From the NCBI GenBank assembly GCA_963920575.1, contig OY986969.1, forward strand, positions 1,560,001 to 1,624,000: a stretch of 64,000 nucleotides of DNA, written 5' to 3'. The translations under genes and the position numbers were made by a program. The notes under the pieces are model-generated. The model was not told where the DNA came from, did not search any database, and saw only the letters and a list, made by a program, of their open reading frames with translations. Position 1 is the stretch's first letter, and each line of letters starts with the position of its first letter. This document shows positions 10,509-23,173 of this stretch, piece after piece. The DNA is from Narthecium ossifragum. Taxonomy: Eukaryota > Streptophyta > Magnoliopsida > Dioscoreales > Nartheciaceae.

Positions 10509-12309
10509 AACATAGACAAGTCTTTTACCTGTAATTTTCTCGCAATAACAAGGGTACAGATGGGAATTTAATCTCCACTGCCATCTTGCAACGGGTAGCA
10601 GTTGTGTCAACTCAATTGTAGCTCGCTCGAAACATAATAACGGGCTAAAATGGATTTGGGCTGGAGTCTGATCAGGAGCTGAGTCAATCGGCCCATTTGG
10701 AACTCAGGCTCGGCCCAGTTATCAGCCTAGGAGCAACCCGAGTGATAACCGTGATAAAAAACGTCTTGCCACGTGGGTGGAACTAATTCGGATGATATTA
10801 AATCCAAAAAAAGGGAACAAGATCATATAAAACCCATTTTAAAAATCAAAGAAAAGAAAGCTAGCAGCCCTCTTTCCTCTTTCTTAGAGGACACGTTAGT
10901 AGCAGGGGTGAACGCTACGCCTACACTTGACTACGTCGTGCAGGGCGTCATCTGCTTTGAAATTTAAGGGCTTTCTTGTTTGACGTTGCATGTGCATGTG
11001 GAACTCTTCTTTATACACTCTTCTGACGATAGACCTCTATTTTGTATCCATCAACGCGTTTACGTGATGGTTTGCATGTCCTTTGGAGAGAGAAACAATA
11101 TAGAATAGATAGAAGAAGAGAGAGAAAGAGAGAGAGATGGTTAGATAACTAGAAGAGAGAGAGAGAGAGAGAGTAGATATATACATGTTAGGGTTTGTAG
11201 GGCTGCTAAGGTGTCTCCTACCAGGCAGGCTGCCCTACGTGTTGTTGCATGTCCTTATCATTAGGTAACTTGTCTCACATATTTACACGAGAATATATGC
11301 CTAGCTAACAATGAGAGAGAGAGAGAGAGAGATTCCATCTTCATGTCATTCTCCACCCTTTATAATCTCAGCAATTGTTCCAACCATTCATGTACGAACC
11401 CCCAATAGAAAACTACGTGGTGACATTGACACGCTAATTATGTTACGGTTACCATGATGCATCTTTTGATCTAGTCTAACTCTATGATCATAGCTTACTT
11501 GTTAAGCTTGCAACTTTGAAGTCACACAAGTAACGTAGCTGAATGATGAAAGCTGACAGTGGATGGGTGCCTTTAATGGATGGATGAAACTGGACATGAC
11601 TTATGATGCATGGTGCAGGATGCATGATGGCTCTGGTGCGGGTCCTGGCCATGGCTTCGGATGTGGGTAGGGACCCAACGTGTAGTATGTAAAGTGGCAC
11701 ACATACACATCAACTAGTAATAGATGTTCGGTATATTATTACTAACTTTGCTGAGTAGATGTTGGCCAATAATTGCATTGTAGCATAGGTCATGGAGGAC
11801 TCCTTTGTTTTGAAGTCATCTCTATATATCTATCTTTGTCACATCTAAGTCATACCCCACACAATGTCCTTTTGAGCATTAAAACCTAACCCACTTCCCC
11901 ACCTTCACTTGTGATTAGGGTTTTCTACCAACAGGCTTCCAAAGATTGAGTTCGATGTATGCCTTTAGATGTGACACAGGCATGTGGAGCACATCATTAA
12001 TGGTTTCTAACAATGACCTCAATTGTTGAATATTATTCATGTCGGATACAACCATATATCCTTCGCTCATGACAAAAAAAAAAAAAAATTAATGCAACAA
12101 TTCTCAATTTGTTCAACAAAAACATCAGTTGAGCAAAAAAAATTAAAAAAAATTATTCTATGAGATATTTGCTTCGATATAAAGAGGTTAAAACGATAAC
12201 ATAATGTTTCTTATAATTAAACATGCTAAATCAATATTTTAATGATGATTCATGCGCTTTTTTATTGCAGTACAAATTAATTATTTTAGCTGTCTATCAC
12301 TTCCTATAT
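10509..12309. other. intergenic DNA, no gene seen
   Basis: No coding frame with family signal. It holds GA-rich microsatellite blocks (about 11100-11175 and 11310-11332) and A-rich stretches (about 12075-12150). A few short frames exist but are shadows of low-complexity DNA. Confidence 0.5.
11104..11174. repeat. (GA)n-rich microsatellite
   Basis: Interrupted GA repeat, ending in about ten perfect AG units near 11155-11172. A second, shorter GA block lies at about 11310-11332. Confidence 0.8.
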
Positions 12310-12311
12310 AT

Positions 12312-12740
12312 ATACACTAGTGGTGCCCCTGCCACCTGGCAGGGTAACCACAATGTGACATGGTAACTACCAACCCCACTCCAATAACCATCCAATAACT
12401 CCCTCCCACTAAACCCCCCTCAACCTAGAATTATCATGTCACGTAGGCTCTACTTAGGACATTCCCATGCCACGTAAGATAGCATGATGATTAACTTATA
12501 ACTATCATGTCATATAAAGTTGATATATTATATTATATTATATCATCCTTATATAGGAGCATGGTTATAAAATAATATTTGGTTGTCCTATTGACATCCT
12601 ATGTGGCAGGCTTAGTCCTATGTGGTTGCTGACGTGGAGGGGGTAATAGTGAGGGAGGGGGGGAGTTAGTGGGGAGTTATGAGGGAGGTGAGGGGGAGAT
12701 GATGATTACCCTGTCATGTGACAGGGAATAGGACCAGTAT
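12312..12740. mobile_element. foldback MITE-like element, about 430 bases
   Basis: The two halves are imperfect reverse complements. The left end reads ACTAGTGGTGCCCC then GGCAGGGTAACCA; the right end, read on the minus strand, gives ACTGGTCCTATTCC then GACAGGGTAATCAT. Inside, a CCCTCCCACTAA-type block is answered by a TTAGTGGGGAG-type block, and GCCACGTAAGAT by CCTATGTGGC. No coding capacity. The left end starts with CACTA-like bases but the right end does not mirror this exactly, so the superfamily is open. No clear target duplication. Confidence 0.6.
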
Positions 12741-14245
12741 ACACACACACACGCATTTTACACTAATTGCTAATTTAAAGTGCATGCATGTTACTCTCGC
12801 AAAAGACCCCACAACGATTTAGTAATTAAAATTATGTGAGTACACTCTCACCAATCGCTCCTTTCATTGGAGTGCTTGGAGCAATGCTTGCTAGCCAACT
12901 TTACCTTCCAAGCTATATAATTAATGATGGTCCTTCTAGAAGAGAAGCTAAGCTAACCATCACTAGCTAGGGCCGCCCATATTCGGGTCGAATCTGGATT
13001 GGATCTCAATCCTGATTCAATAATTAAAGTTTTTGAGCTCATGACTGTTTTCGCAGGAGTGCCATGCAGCATGGAAATGCCTTTAGCATTAAATGGTGCT
13101 ATGAGCAGTATGCTAAACAGATCGTATCGATGTCTGATATTGTATTAGGCCATGCAGCCAACATCTAGCACTGTTTGATGCAAAGAAGCCATAAATACTA
13201 TTTTTGGTTGACACAGGCGGAAGGATGACGGGGAATGAGCTATACACGATAACTAACTCGGATAGATCCGAAACCATCGGAGAAGCCACTGGAATCCAAG
13301 AACTCTTGAGCCTCTTTTTCTTCATCATCTTGGTTTTTTATACTTTCTGATATAATTATTTTGGAACCGTTTGAACTATTGTGAAACTATCTTGAAACCG
13401 TTTGAACTGCTCTTGAATTATCTTAGAACTGTTCTTGAACTGTCAGAATTGAATCTGAAACCGTCAGAACTGTATAACTGGTCGACATCATCAGTTATTT
13501 ATGAAACTGCAATAAGATATAGCGTATTGTCTTCCACTGTAATTTGTCCGATGATAACCTTGGAATATGAAAAAACTCTGAACATGAAAGTTGTAGCTCT
13601 TAAAATTATCTTTCCAACGGTACTAGAAATATCTAATTTGGACATCATATGAGAAAATTATGACTGAAATAATTATATTATATCGATGACGACTAAAATA
13701 CGATCGATTAGACATTGATGATGGAAATTGGTCGATTGGAATTTGTCCTGTGAACATTCTTAGGACGATTACATTAGGAAATTCGGTCATTATTTACTAT
13801 TTTGTAGACATTTTGATAATTGCCCAAATGATTTTATTATGTCATTATATTTATGGTTAACAGAAACTAAAACGACCTAATTAAAAAAAGATCCAAATAA
13901 GATAAAAGAGAACATAAACCAGATTTGCTTAGGACTGTTCGTGAGTACCATGGGGCGATACGTCATACATCGGCTAACCAATAGTTACTGCACACCATTA
14001 AAAGAAGCCACCCATGATGACTAGGGGTCGTCCCACATGCATGCATTGTTGTTGGTGGGGGCCCATTTACAGGGGGAGGATGGGCCCCACTGAAAAGAGG
14101 ACACCAACAAGGCCCATCTTCCCAGGGATCAGAATTCAGAATGGCTGGGAGAAGGTGACAAAATCCAACGTAGACAAGTACGTTGATAGCACCCATTTGC
14201 TTCCTTGGGGAGGTGAAAATATATGTATGATATACAACATAGTCA
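12741..14245. other. intergenic DNA, no gene seen
   Basis: No supported gene. From about 13355 to 13470 there is a degenerate short repeat built on variants of GAACCGTTTGAACT and GAACTGT, like minisatellites inside plant LTRs. The flanking AT-rich text may be an old retroelement fragment. Confidence 0.4.
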
Positions 14246-14246
14246 T

Positions 14247-14855
14247 GGATTCATGAACTGAACGGATCCGGGGGGTCTGCCATTGGGATTTGACCAATGA
14301 GGTGGGGACACATGGATCCCACTATTCACCACTTTCATGTTATCATCACTTCCTCTTCTCTCTTTATATATATATATATATATTCATAACATATCTATAA
14401 TATATGATATGTATATTATAAGTATATATTTAATAAATTTTTTATGTGTTCTATGTATATATTTTTACTCTCTTTCATTTATATATATATATATATATAA
14501 ATACTCTTTCTTTTTTCTGTGTTCTATGAATATATATCTGTGCTTTATAAATATGTCTATTATACATTATATATATATTATATTATATATATAATAGATA
14601 CATATAATAACATACATACCATATACATAAACATATATACATACAATAACACACATAAGAAATTTATTAATTATATATTCATAACATACATATGATATAT
14701 ATATATATATATATAATCTATATTTTTATTATATATTATATGTATGTTATGAGTATGTATATTTATTTTATATACATAATATGTATACACATTTTTTTTT
14801 GGTACAGTTAAGCCGCAGCTAAGACGGCAACACATATATATAATCTATTATATAA

Positions 14856-14890
<35 letters not shown>

Positions 14891-15022
14891 GAGAGAAGAG
14901 ATTTAAAGTGGATGGTGGGATCCATGTGTCCCCACCTCATTGGGCAAATCCTAATGGCAGGGTCTGCCATAGGAAGACGAATGGCAGACCCCCCGGATCC
15001 TTCATGAACAGGATGCATTTCC
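14247..15022. mobile_element. long inverted-repeat element with TA-rich core
   Basis: About 90 bases at the left (14247-14340) recur as reverse complement at the right (14905-15022). Shared blocks include GGATCCATGTGTCCCCACCT, CATTGG, CAAATCC, AATGGCAGACCCCCCGGATCC and TCATGAAC. The core (about 14360-14890) is almost wholly TA-rich with several (TA)n runs. The right arm has an extra duplicated piece (GGGTCTGCCATAGGAAGACG). No transposase. Looks like a foldback or MITE whose core grew by microsatellite expansion. Confidence 0.65.
14360..14890. repeat. TA-rich microsatellite cluster
   Basis: Several (TA)n runs separated by TATATT and ATACATA variants, forming the core of the inverted-repeat element. 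A short interruption (TTTGGTACAGTTAAGCCGCAG type) lies near 14797-14830. Confidence 0.85.
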
Positions 15023-16790
15023 TGGGTCCTGGATTTTGTATAGTTACCAACCAGAGCCAGACTTCCGCATTAATTACTCAATTCCATGTTTGCATTGCAT
15101 AAAAGGTTTCAATTCCGGGTAAGCTCACCTCCCGTGAAAATAAGCCCACCCTATATCTATAATAATAATAATATTATTATTATTTTGTGAGTCATCTATC
15201 GAGTCATATGTCTGACATGTGTAATGCACGCGTGACGTAAGGTTGATTGTTTTAAAAAGAGAGAAAGAGGGGGATGGGGCCCACGTAGTATTTATATAAG
15301 ATAAAAACTTAAAACCATCAATTTATAGAATAACGGAGGAGATTAAAGGAGCAAGGTGGTTTTCTTAGCATTTAATAATTTAAGCCAAGTGGTATTATAA
15401 AGAGAGAGAGAGGTCGTGATTTAATTCATCTAAGGATTAAGATAATTAATTCAATGGTTCAGATTGAGTACATAAGGGTAATTATATCATTAGACATCTC
15501 ATTTCTCATTCAGGTCTTAATGGAACGGATCAGTTTCGGATGGAATGAGATAATCTCGGGGGTGGGAGGAACGGGTCATTCATCCTCCAAGATGAATGAG
15601 ACATTTCATTTCGACTAGAATGAGCGAACAAATAATAAAATGTCTATTCGGAATAGAAAAAGGCATTTCATTAACGAACCCAGAAAGTTCCTTATTTGGT
15701 GAGATGGAAAAGAGGTAAGCGTACCGGGTGCTGAGTATATCTCGCTTACGTGTGCGTCGCTCTCTCCATCTTGGATCATTGGATGGGAGCTCCGCATGCT
15801 CGGGAAGCCATTGACTCCTCCCACCCGACACGAGCGGGAGTCGCGTGGCGTGCTGCCACGTATCCTAATCATCGTCCCCTTGGCAAATGATGACGTGTCG
15901 AGTCGTTGTCTCAAACGCCGGGAAAGGAGGGGATAGTGGTGATGGGCCAATCATGCGTGAACAAGTTGGGTCCAAAGTGAAAAGATCGGCCCATGTCAGC
16001 TAAATGCCACTATTATCCCCGTTAATTTACGGAACTGCCACGGGGTGGTTTTTGCAAAATTTACCATAAGATTTATTAGTTGCATAATTTTACTAGCACT
16101 TGCATCACCTAATTCTTTTATTGTTTTCTCATAAGATTATTGATTAATTCCACAATTTGGATCCTATTTTGATTAATTCCACAATTCAAGGGGAAAAAAA
16201 AAGATGATTTTAACACATCCCTAAACCCTAAAAAAAAAAAAACATAGAAGCAACCCCCTTGTCATAAATACTTACATGATGCCAATAATTGCCAAACTTT
16301 ATCCCACACAAATGAAAAATTACAGCTATATATGGCTATTCTACAACATGACTTGTAACTTATATATATTTCCAATTATTCTTCAAATGCCTCCTACTCC
16401 TTAAATTGAAAACCTGCAAAGATTTCTATATTAGGGACAAGTGATCCACCCATTAGGCTACTGAGTGAGTTGGATTCCACAAGCATCCCCTCTATAGAAA
16501 CACCCCTCTAATATTTCTTATATACCTAACCATCTACCTATATGTATCTAGGCACATAGATACCTACAAATATACCAAATCAAAATGTTGCTCTAAAAAG
16601 CCACACCCACTCAAACCATCCATGATTGAAGGAATGGCTACCAAATTATAATTTTTTTTTTCTTTTTCCCCCTTGGAAACTTTGCATTTTGTCTCCCATT
16701 TGTAAGCTGTCTATAAGATGTTGCAAACTTTTGAAGGGTGTCCCCCATCCCTCATCATTCATTGTCATCTCCTCAAGCTATCCAAATCCA
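15023..16790. other. intergenic DNA upstream of the HK3 gene
   Basis: No supported gene. Contains an AATAAT/ATTATT palindrome near 15160-15185, an ACATGTGTAATGCACG segment near 15214 that resembles the ends of the palindromic repeat family described below, and GC-richer text at 15700-15950 without a family match. Confidence 0.4.
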
Positions 16791-16799
16791 ACTAAAACT

Positions 16800-18222
16800 C
16801 AACTCTAAGCCCCACACTTCACCACACACACACACTCTCTCTTTTTCTCTCTTTCTCTCCCTACCATCTTTCTCTTTCTCTCTGTAAATCAATGGTGGAA
16901 GAGGACCCACACAGGAACCCACTACCCTTTTGGCAGAAGCTAGCAGGGAGCCCCAGCCAGCCAATGAATCATCCCACAGGTAGGTAGAATAACTGGTTGA
17001 GATGAGAATTAAGAGGCATTATGGGGGGGAGATTCACAGGGCAATAGAAAGAACCAAGGAACACTTGCTTGTAGGGGTTGTTTTCTTCACACCTTGGATT
17101 GGGATGTGAACGCCAAGACGTGGTGACTTGGGCTCAGTGGGGTGAACCCTTTTTGGACCCTTTTATAATAATATTTGTTTAATGGGTATTTTTCCTGTTT
17201 TATCTCCATTTTTTATGCACTTAAATTGGTTCAAGATGATGGCTTTTAGGTTCCCAACCATTTTCCTATCAAATCTCTTTTAGGGAAGCTCATAAATCTG
17301 GACTCTTTTCCAATCATAATCTCATCTACAGATGTCATAAACCCCCAAAACCCAGCTGTCTCTCTTGTTCCTGTTTGATTTCAGAGCTCTATATCCCAGA
17401 AGCTGCTTCTTTTTGATCGATTCCTTGAAGGGTACTCCTCACTTTCGCTGTTTCTCCCCTCAAGAGGTGGTTTCATGTATCAAAACTAGATCTTGTTAAG
17501 GATTTTGCGGGCTTTGTGATGTGGGTTCCTTTGGTGGCGTTTGTCAATTCCATTAGTCGATCTATTTTGATTGATTACTCGTGGGTTTTATTTAGTTCTG
17601 ATGAGTTGTACCTCTGGTGCTCATTCCACATAGCAAAATCGAATATTGTTGGGGAACCTCTGTGGTTTTGGGTTCTTGGTTCTGTTCGGGGGGTTTAGAA
17701 ACTCCAGTACTGATCCATTTTGATTGATTTCTTCGTGGCTAGTCTTCAGCTCTGCTGATTTTTACCTCAGTTGTTGGTTCTGTAGACCAAAATTGAATCT
17801 TGCAAAGGACTTTGTAGTCCTTAGTTCTTCTCAAGTTCCTGCTTTTGGTCCAGTCTTTTGGGATTTCTAGCTATATCTAGTTTATTTGTTTCGTTGCTTT
17901 GTCTAGATAGTTGCACCTCATCCGCGTGATTTTGAGGAATTTTAGGTAGTCTTGCAGTGCTATTGTTGTGACCTAGTCTGAGACAAGTGATCTCTCCGGC
18001 TATTTTTCCTACCTTGTGTAGGATTTCTATGCTGCTGTAATATGAGCTGTCTATCATTGCTTATGAGTTGAGATGGCTCAGATGAAGTTCTCTGCTCCCT
18101 TTATGCATTGAGAGCATTAGTGAATACCACCTCTACCTCTATCATTCCATCAGCCACAATAATGGGTGTTCTTAGTTGGCTTCTTTCTTGATTTCCATGT
18201 TAAGTGCATATGACTGCCTTGG
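16800..18222 (+). promoter_or_regulatory. promoter and leader region of the HK3 gene
   Basis: CT-rich text (about 16826-16880), as often near plant start sites, is followed by a possible leader exon ending at a good donor (CCACAG|GTAGGT, exon end about 16979). A strong acceptor lies at 17371-17385 (CTGTTTGATTTCAG). From there to the start codon the DNA is T-rich and could be leader or further intron. Several short upstream ATGs are present, including one that overlaps the start. Boundaries are inferred. Confidence 0.4.
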
Positions 18223-18326
18223 ATGAGTTCTTTGCAAGAACTGGGCAGCGATTTGGTAGCGTTGTACTTGTTTTTGATGGTATGCTGGTGGCTCTTCTCC
18301 GAGACTCCCATGAGCTGGTTCACTAG
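18210..18326 (+). promoter_or_regulatory. upstream ORF overlapping the HK3 start
   Basis: ATG at 18210-18212, 13 bases before the receptor ATG and in the +1 frame, open for 38 codons to TAG at 18324-18326. If the spliced leader contains it, scanning ribosomes meet it first. Neither ATG is in an ideal context (the uORF has A at -3 but A at +4), so leakage is possible. Whether it sits in mature mRNA is not known. Confidence 0.5.
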
Positions 18327-21300
18327 TGCTGAAGAAGCCATGGATAGAAAGATCAGCTTTCTCAGCAACAAGAAAAATGTTTGGTTTGGATGGTTAGAAA
18401 AGTTGTTTTTAAGAAGCTGGAAGATCCACCTATACAGCCAATATTTTGGGTTGAAGAAGGTTAGGGAGACATGGTGGAGGAAGCTGCTGCTGTTGTGGGT
18501 GGTTGGTTGGGTCTTGGGTTCAATGTGGATTTTCTGGTTCATGAGCTCTCAGGCGATTGAGAAGAGGAAAGAGGTGCTTGCCAGCATGTGCGACGAGCGC
18601 GCCAGGATGCTCCAAGATCAGTTCAATGTGAGCATGAACCATGTTCAAGCTTTAGCTATCTTGGTATCTACCTTTCACCATGCCAAAGAACCTTCTGCTA
18701 TTGATCAGGTACCTGGCTTCTCCTTAAGTTTTCTTGCTCTTTGCATTATCTAAGTGGCTCTACTTTGGATTTTGTTCGAAGTAGATTGTCTGATTCGACT
18801 GCTTAAGGAAATTTTGCTTACATGTGTTGTTAATGGTCTGTAAGTTGTTAGTATTCCTATTGGTTGATCTAAAGTAGGAAATGAGTGGTGTTAATTGAAC
18901 TTACTAAATTCCAATTTAGTCCACTTGATTTGATGCGTCTTTTCTGGTTGCCTAGTGCATTAACAATGTGAACTATCAAACTGAAATGCAGACGACTTTT
19001 GCAAGATACACTGAAAGAACGGCTTTTGAGAGGCCTTTGACGAGTGGTGTGGCGTATGCCGTGAAGGTGTTGCATTCTGAAAGACAGCAATTTGAGAAGC
19101 AGCAAGGTTGGACCATAAAGAGAATAAAGCAATCTCCTGGTAGGGACGATGATTCAGCTGTTGAGGCCCATGAAACATCGCCTGCTGAAGAGGAATATGC
19201 TCCTGTCATCTTTGCACAGGACACCGTTTCACATGTGATCTCTCTGGATATGCTTTCTGGAAAGGTATTCTTGTTTCTTATTAGGACTTTTTACTTTTGC
19301 GATGTTCCACTTTGTCATATTGATGCTGAAATCACTCGGTCAGAGTAGGATGAGCAAATTTTGATGTAAATCCACTGAGTTCAGTTCATGAGCATCACGC
19401 TCGTGGCGAATTGTGGAATGAAAGTTAGGAAATTCAACTGCATTGATAATTCATGTGGTTACTCCATAATATAGAATACACCACGCAAGCTGATACAGTG
19501 TATAGCGAAAACGTTTTAGGTATTGCTGTCTTCTTATCCTAGATGTTTCTGAAGATAAACTTTAATTTTTGGCAATTGATCGTGATATATGTAGATCTTG
19601 GATCATGAAATCAAGTCAATATGATTCTTTCTATTAACGGTATGAAGTAAGTTGCAGAAAATTGATATTTCCCATGCCCTGATGGAAAGATGACTGCTTT
19701 AGTACAAAACCTGGTATATCGTCTCCTCTTTCTATTGCGTATGTAATTTCAGTTCATGCCATCATAGCCTTCTCTGTTGTTGATATATTCTTGAGGTGAA
19801 CAACAAATTCTCTTCTACAGGAAGACCGTGAGAACATAATAAGAGCCCGAGAATCTGGAAAGGGGGTCCTCACTGCTCCTTTTCCACTTATAAAATCAAA
19901 TCGGCTGGGTGTCATTCTGACTTTTGCAGTGTACAAATCAGAACTTGCTTCAAATGCAACCCCAGCCGAGCGTACCCAATCAGCCATCGGGTAAGTGATC
20001 AATCCACATAACTTGGAAACTTCAATGTATGAGGCAACATACATCTGCTATCTTAGCCCATGTTTTCTTAAGTGCAGGTACATAGGTGGAATTTTTGACA
20101 TAGAAGCTCTTGTGGACAAGTTACTTCATCAACTTGCATGTAAAAGATCTATTGTGGTCAATGTGTTTGACACCACCACTTCGGATAAACCGATCAGAAT
20201 GTATGGTGCTAATGTGACTGGTAGTGGCATTTATCATAAAAGTACCCTCAACTTTGGGGATCCAATAAGAAAGCACGAGATGCATTGCAGGTATTTAATT
20301 TGAAAGGATACCTTTTATATGGACATGAGATTGTAACTTAGCGTTACAAGTACAAAATAGTAATATTGCTCGTGGATCTTTTTGCATCTTCCATAGGTTC
20401 ATGCATAAGCCATCATTGCCGTGGCTTGCGATGACCACATCATTTGGGGCTCTTGTGATTGGTTTACTAAGCGGATATATATTTCATGCTACTGTGAACC
20501 GTATTGTAAAGGTAGAAGATGACTACCGAGAGATGATGGAACTCAAAAAGCGGGCAGAGGCAGCGGATGTTGCCAAATCCCAGGTAAATATATTTTTTCT
20601 AACACGCAGACACATAGTTGATTACAGCCATTAGAGTTATTAAAAATATCCATACATATCATGCTTAACATATAATTTCTGCTGTTTCCATCTCCTAGTT
20701 TTTGGCGACAGTTTCTCATGAGATCAGAACTCCTATGAACGGTGTCTTAGGTAAAGCCTCTGGATATCCTTACAGCATCATAATTTGCTGCTTTGCTAGC
20801 CATGTCAGAGGAAGTTTTACTACTAAACATCTCATGTCTATTTTTCTTTCAGGCATGCTACAATTGCTTACGGACACCAACTTGGATACAATCCAACAAG
20901 ACTACGTGAGAACTGCCCAGGCAAGTGGAAAAGCTTTGGTATCACTTATCAATGGAGTTCTGGATCAGGCAAAGATCGAATCTGGTAAGCTTGAACTGGA
21001 GGCTGTCCGCTTTGACTTGCGGGCACTATTGGATGATGTGTTGTCACTTTTTAATGGGAAGTCCCAAGACAAAGGAATAGAGGTAAACAGAGGACTTTTT
21101 GACGTTCTGTTATGAGTGTTATTTTCTTGAATATTTACATTTCATCTAATGATATTTCCTGCTTTGATTCATGGGTACGAGTAGTTGGCTGCGTATGTAT
21201 CTGATAAAGTACCAGATGTTCTCATTGGCGATCCGGGAAGGATTCGGCAGATCATCACGAATCTCATGGGAAATTCTGTCAAAGTAAGTAGTTTTAACAT

Positions 21301-23173
21301 AGTTTTAAGAAGGGAAAGAAGGAGTTTGAAAACTTTACCACCTGGCTTCTCTGTTGCAGTTCACAGAGAAAGGGCACATCTTTGTGACAGTCCATCTTGT
21401 TGAGGAGTTGTTGAGTCCTGTGCAAGGGGATACAACTCAGTCCAGCGGCACCTTGAGCGGCTTTCTGGTTGTTGATAAAAGACGTAGCTGGGAGCATTTT
21501 AAAATATTCAATCAAGATTTGGCCATGTTTCAACAATCTTCGTCAACAATTGGCTCTAATACCATCAACCTGATCATATCCGTCGAGGATACCGGGTGTG
21601 GAATCCCCCGAGAAGCCCAAACTCGTGTCTTCACCCCATTTATGCAGGTTGGTCCTTCAATTTCACGCACCCATGGTGGCACTGGTATTGGACTTAGCAT
21701 TAGCAAGTGCTTGGTTGGACTCATGAGGGGAGAAATTGGATTTGTAAGTGAACCTCTTGTTGGTTCCACTTTCACATTTACCGCTGTTCTCGCTAGAGGG
21801 TCCACAGACTCTGATGAGCAGAAATCATCAGAATTCATAGGAAAGACAGCATTGGTGGTCGACCACAGGCCTATCCGTGCTAAGGTGACAAGGTACCATC
21901 TCGCGAGGCTTGGAGTTAAGGTTGTCATGGCCATAGGCCTCAATCAAGTTTTTCCAAGCATAACCAATGAAACATTTGTTGTTAACATGGTGCTGATTGA
22001 CAAGGAAACTTGGTCGAAGGATGCTGATCTCTGGCCTCTATTTGTCAGCAAATTAAGAAATGGAAACCATTCAGATAAAGCTAAATTTTTTATTTTGGCT
22101 AATCCTATAAGCTCTATTAAGATCAGTCCGACAAACTCGTTGGAGCATATTCCAGATGTGATTATGAAGCCCCTTAGGGCAAGTATGCTAGCTGTATCTT
22201 TGCACCGAGCTATGGGTGGAGTTGAGAAGGACAGCTGCAAAAATGGAGGCCTTCCGCGTCTATCCTTGTGCAATCTTCTTAAGGGGAGGCATATTCTAGT
22301 TGTTGATGATAATATAGTGAATCTTAGAGTAGCTGCTGGGGCTTTGATGAAGTATGGAGCGGAGGTAACTTGTGCTGGGAGTGGGAAGAAGGCAGTTGCT
22401 ATGCTCAAGCCACCACACATGTTTGATGCATGTTTTATGGACATTCAGATGCCAGAAATGGATGGGTATGTCGTTTACATTCCGTTTCCTTTTATCCTCT
22501 ATTTTCTAAAGAATGACGCTAGCAACTGATTGTGTTTCCAATGAAAGATCCAGATTTTCTTGCATTAATCGAGATTTTTCACTTCTTTATATACTTAAAA
22601 AAAATTTCCTGCATATATATTTTTTTTTGCTTCAAGCCTCATCTTGCATCCTTCCGAATCACAATGGTAGACAGATGTTGATAAGATGTTCCCACTATAA
22701 GCTTAACATTCTTCACAAACCCCATAGTCATATAAACAAATGTCATATCTACAGTGATAGTAAAAAAACCTCTCTTGTTGTTGCAGGTTCTAAGCTAGAT
22801 AAGATGTTCCCACTATATGCTTAGCATTCTCCACAAATTCCATAGTCATATAAACAGATATCATCTCTACAGTGATAGTAAAAAAAATTCCATCTCTTGT
22901 TGTTGCAGGTTTGAAGCTACCAGAAGGATCCGTGATATGGAAGTTGATGTAAATGATCGCATGAAGCAAGGAGAAGTATCAGCAGAAGCTTATCGAAATA
23001 TCTTGCTTTGGCATGTTCCAATATTGGCCATGACGGCAGATGTAATCCAGGCTACCCAGGAGGAGTGCAAAAAATGTGGGATGGATGGTTACGTTTCAAA
23101 GCCATTTGAAGGAGAACAATTATACAGAGAAGTAGCTCGTTTTTTCCAATCAACTACTAAAAAGGTCCAATAG
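18223..23173 (+). CDS. HK3: cytokinin receptor histidine kinase, HK3 type
   Basis: Ten exons: 18223-18708, 18992-19264, 19821-19990, 20078-20290, 20397-20583, 20699-20750, 20853-21082, 21185-21283, 21360-22465 and 22909-23173. They sum to 3,081 bases, 1,026 aa, close to Arabidopsis AHK3. The start MSSLQELG aligns with the AHK3 start. Order: membrane segments near residues 11-25 and 86-107, a CHASE cytokinin-binding domain (about 150-380; [12 protein letters not shown]), a membrane segment at about 389-413, the kinase with phospho-acceptor His450 ([10 protein letters not shown]), ATP-binding boxes ([25 protein letters not shown]), a degenerate receiver, and a true receiver with Asp931 ([10 protein letters not shown]), Thr981 and Lys1003 (VSKPFEG). 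In this family, cytokinin binding starts a His-Asp relay to HPt proteins from the ER or plasma membrane. All key residues are present. AATAAA at 23626-23631 may serve polyadenylation. Confidence 0.96.
22680..22917 (+). repeat. tandem duplication of a splice acceptor in HK3 intron 9
   Basis: A unit starting GATAAGATGTTCCCACTATA occurs at 22680-22797 and again at 22798 to about 22917. Both copies contain CAGTGATAGTAAAAAAA and a TCTTGTTGTTGCAG|GTT acceptor. The real last exon uses the second (exon start 22909). The first would start an exon at 22787 and hits TAA at 22791-22793. Confidence 0.9.

Noticed and set aside
15580..15950. GC-richer minus-strand frames near 15.6-15.95 kb
   Set aside because: No domain, no splice partner and no homologous pattern; treated as intergenic.
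16891..16979. ATG-led frame MVEEDPHRN... ending at a good donor
   Set aside because: It could be a first coding exon, but no in-phase continuation with a family match was found; better explained as leader of HK3.
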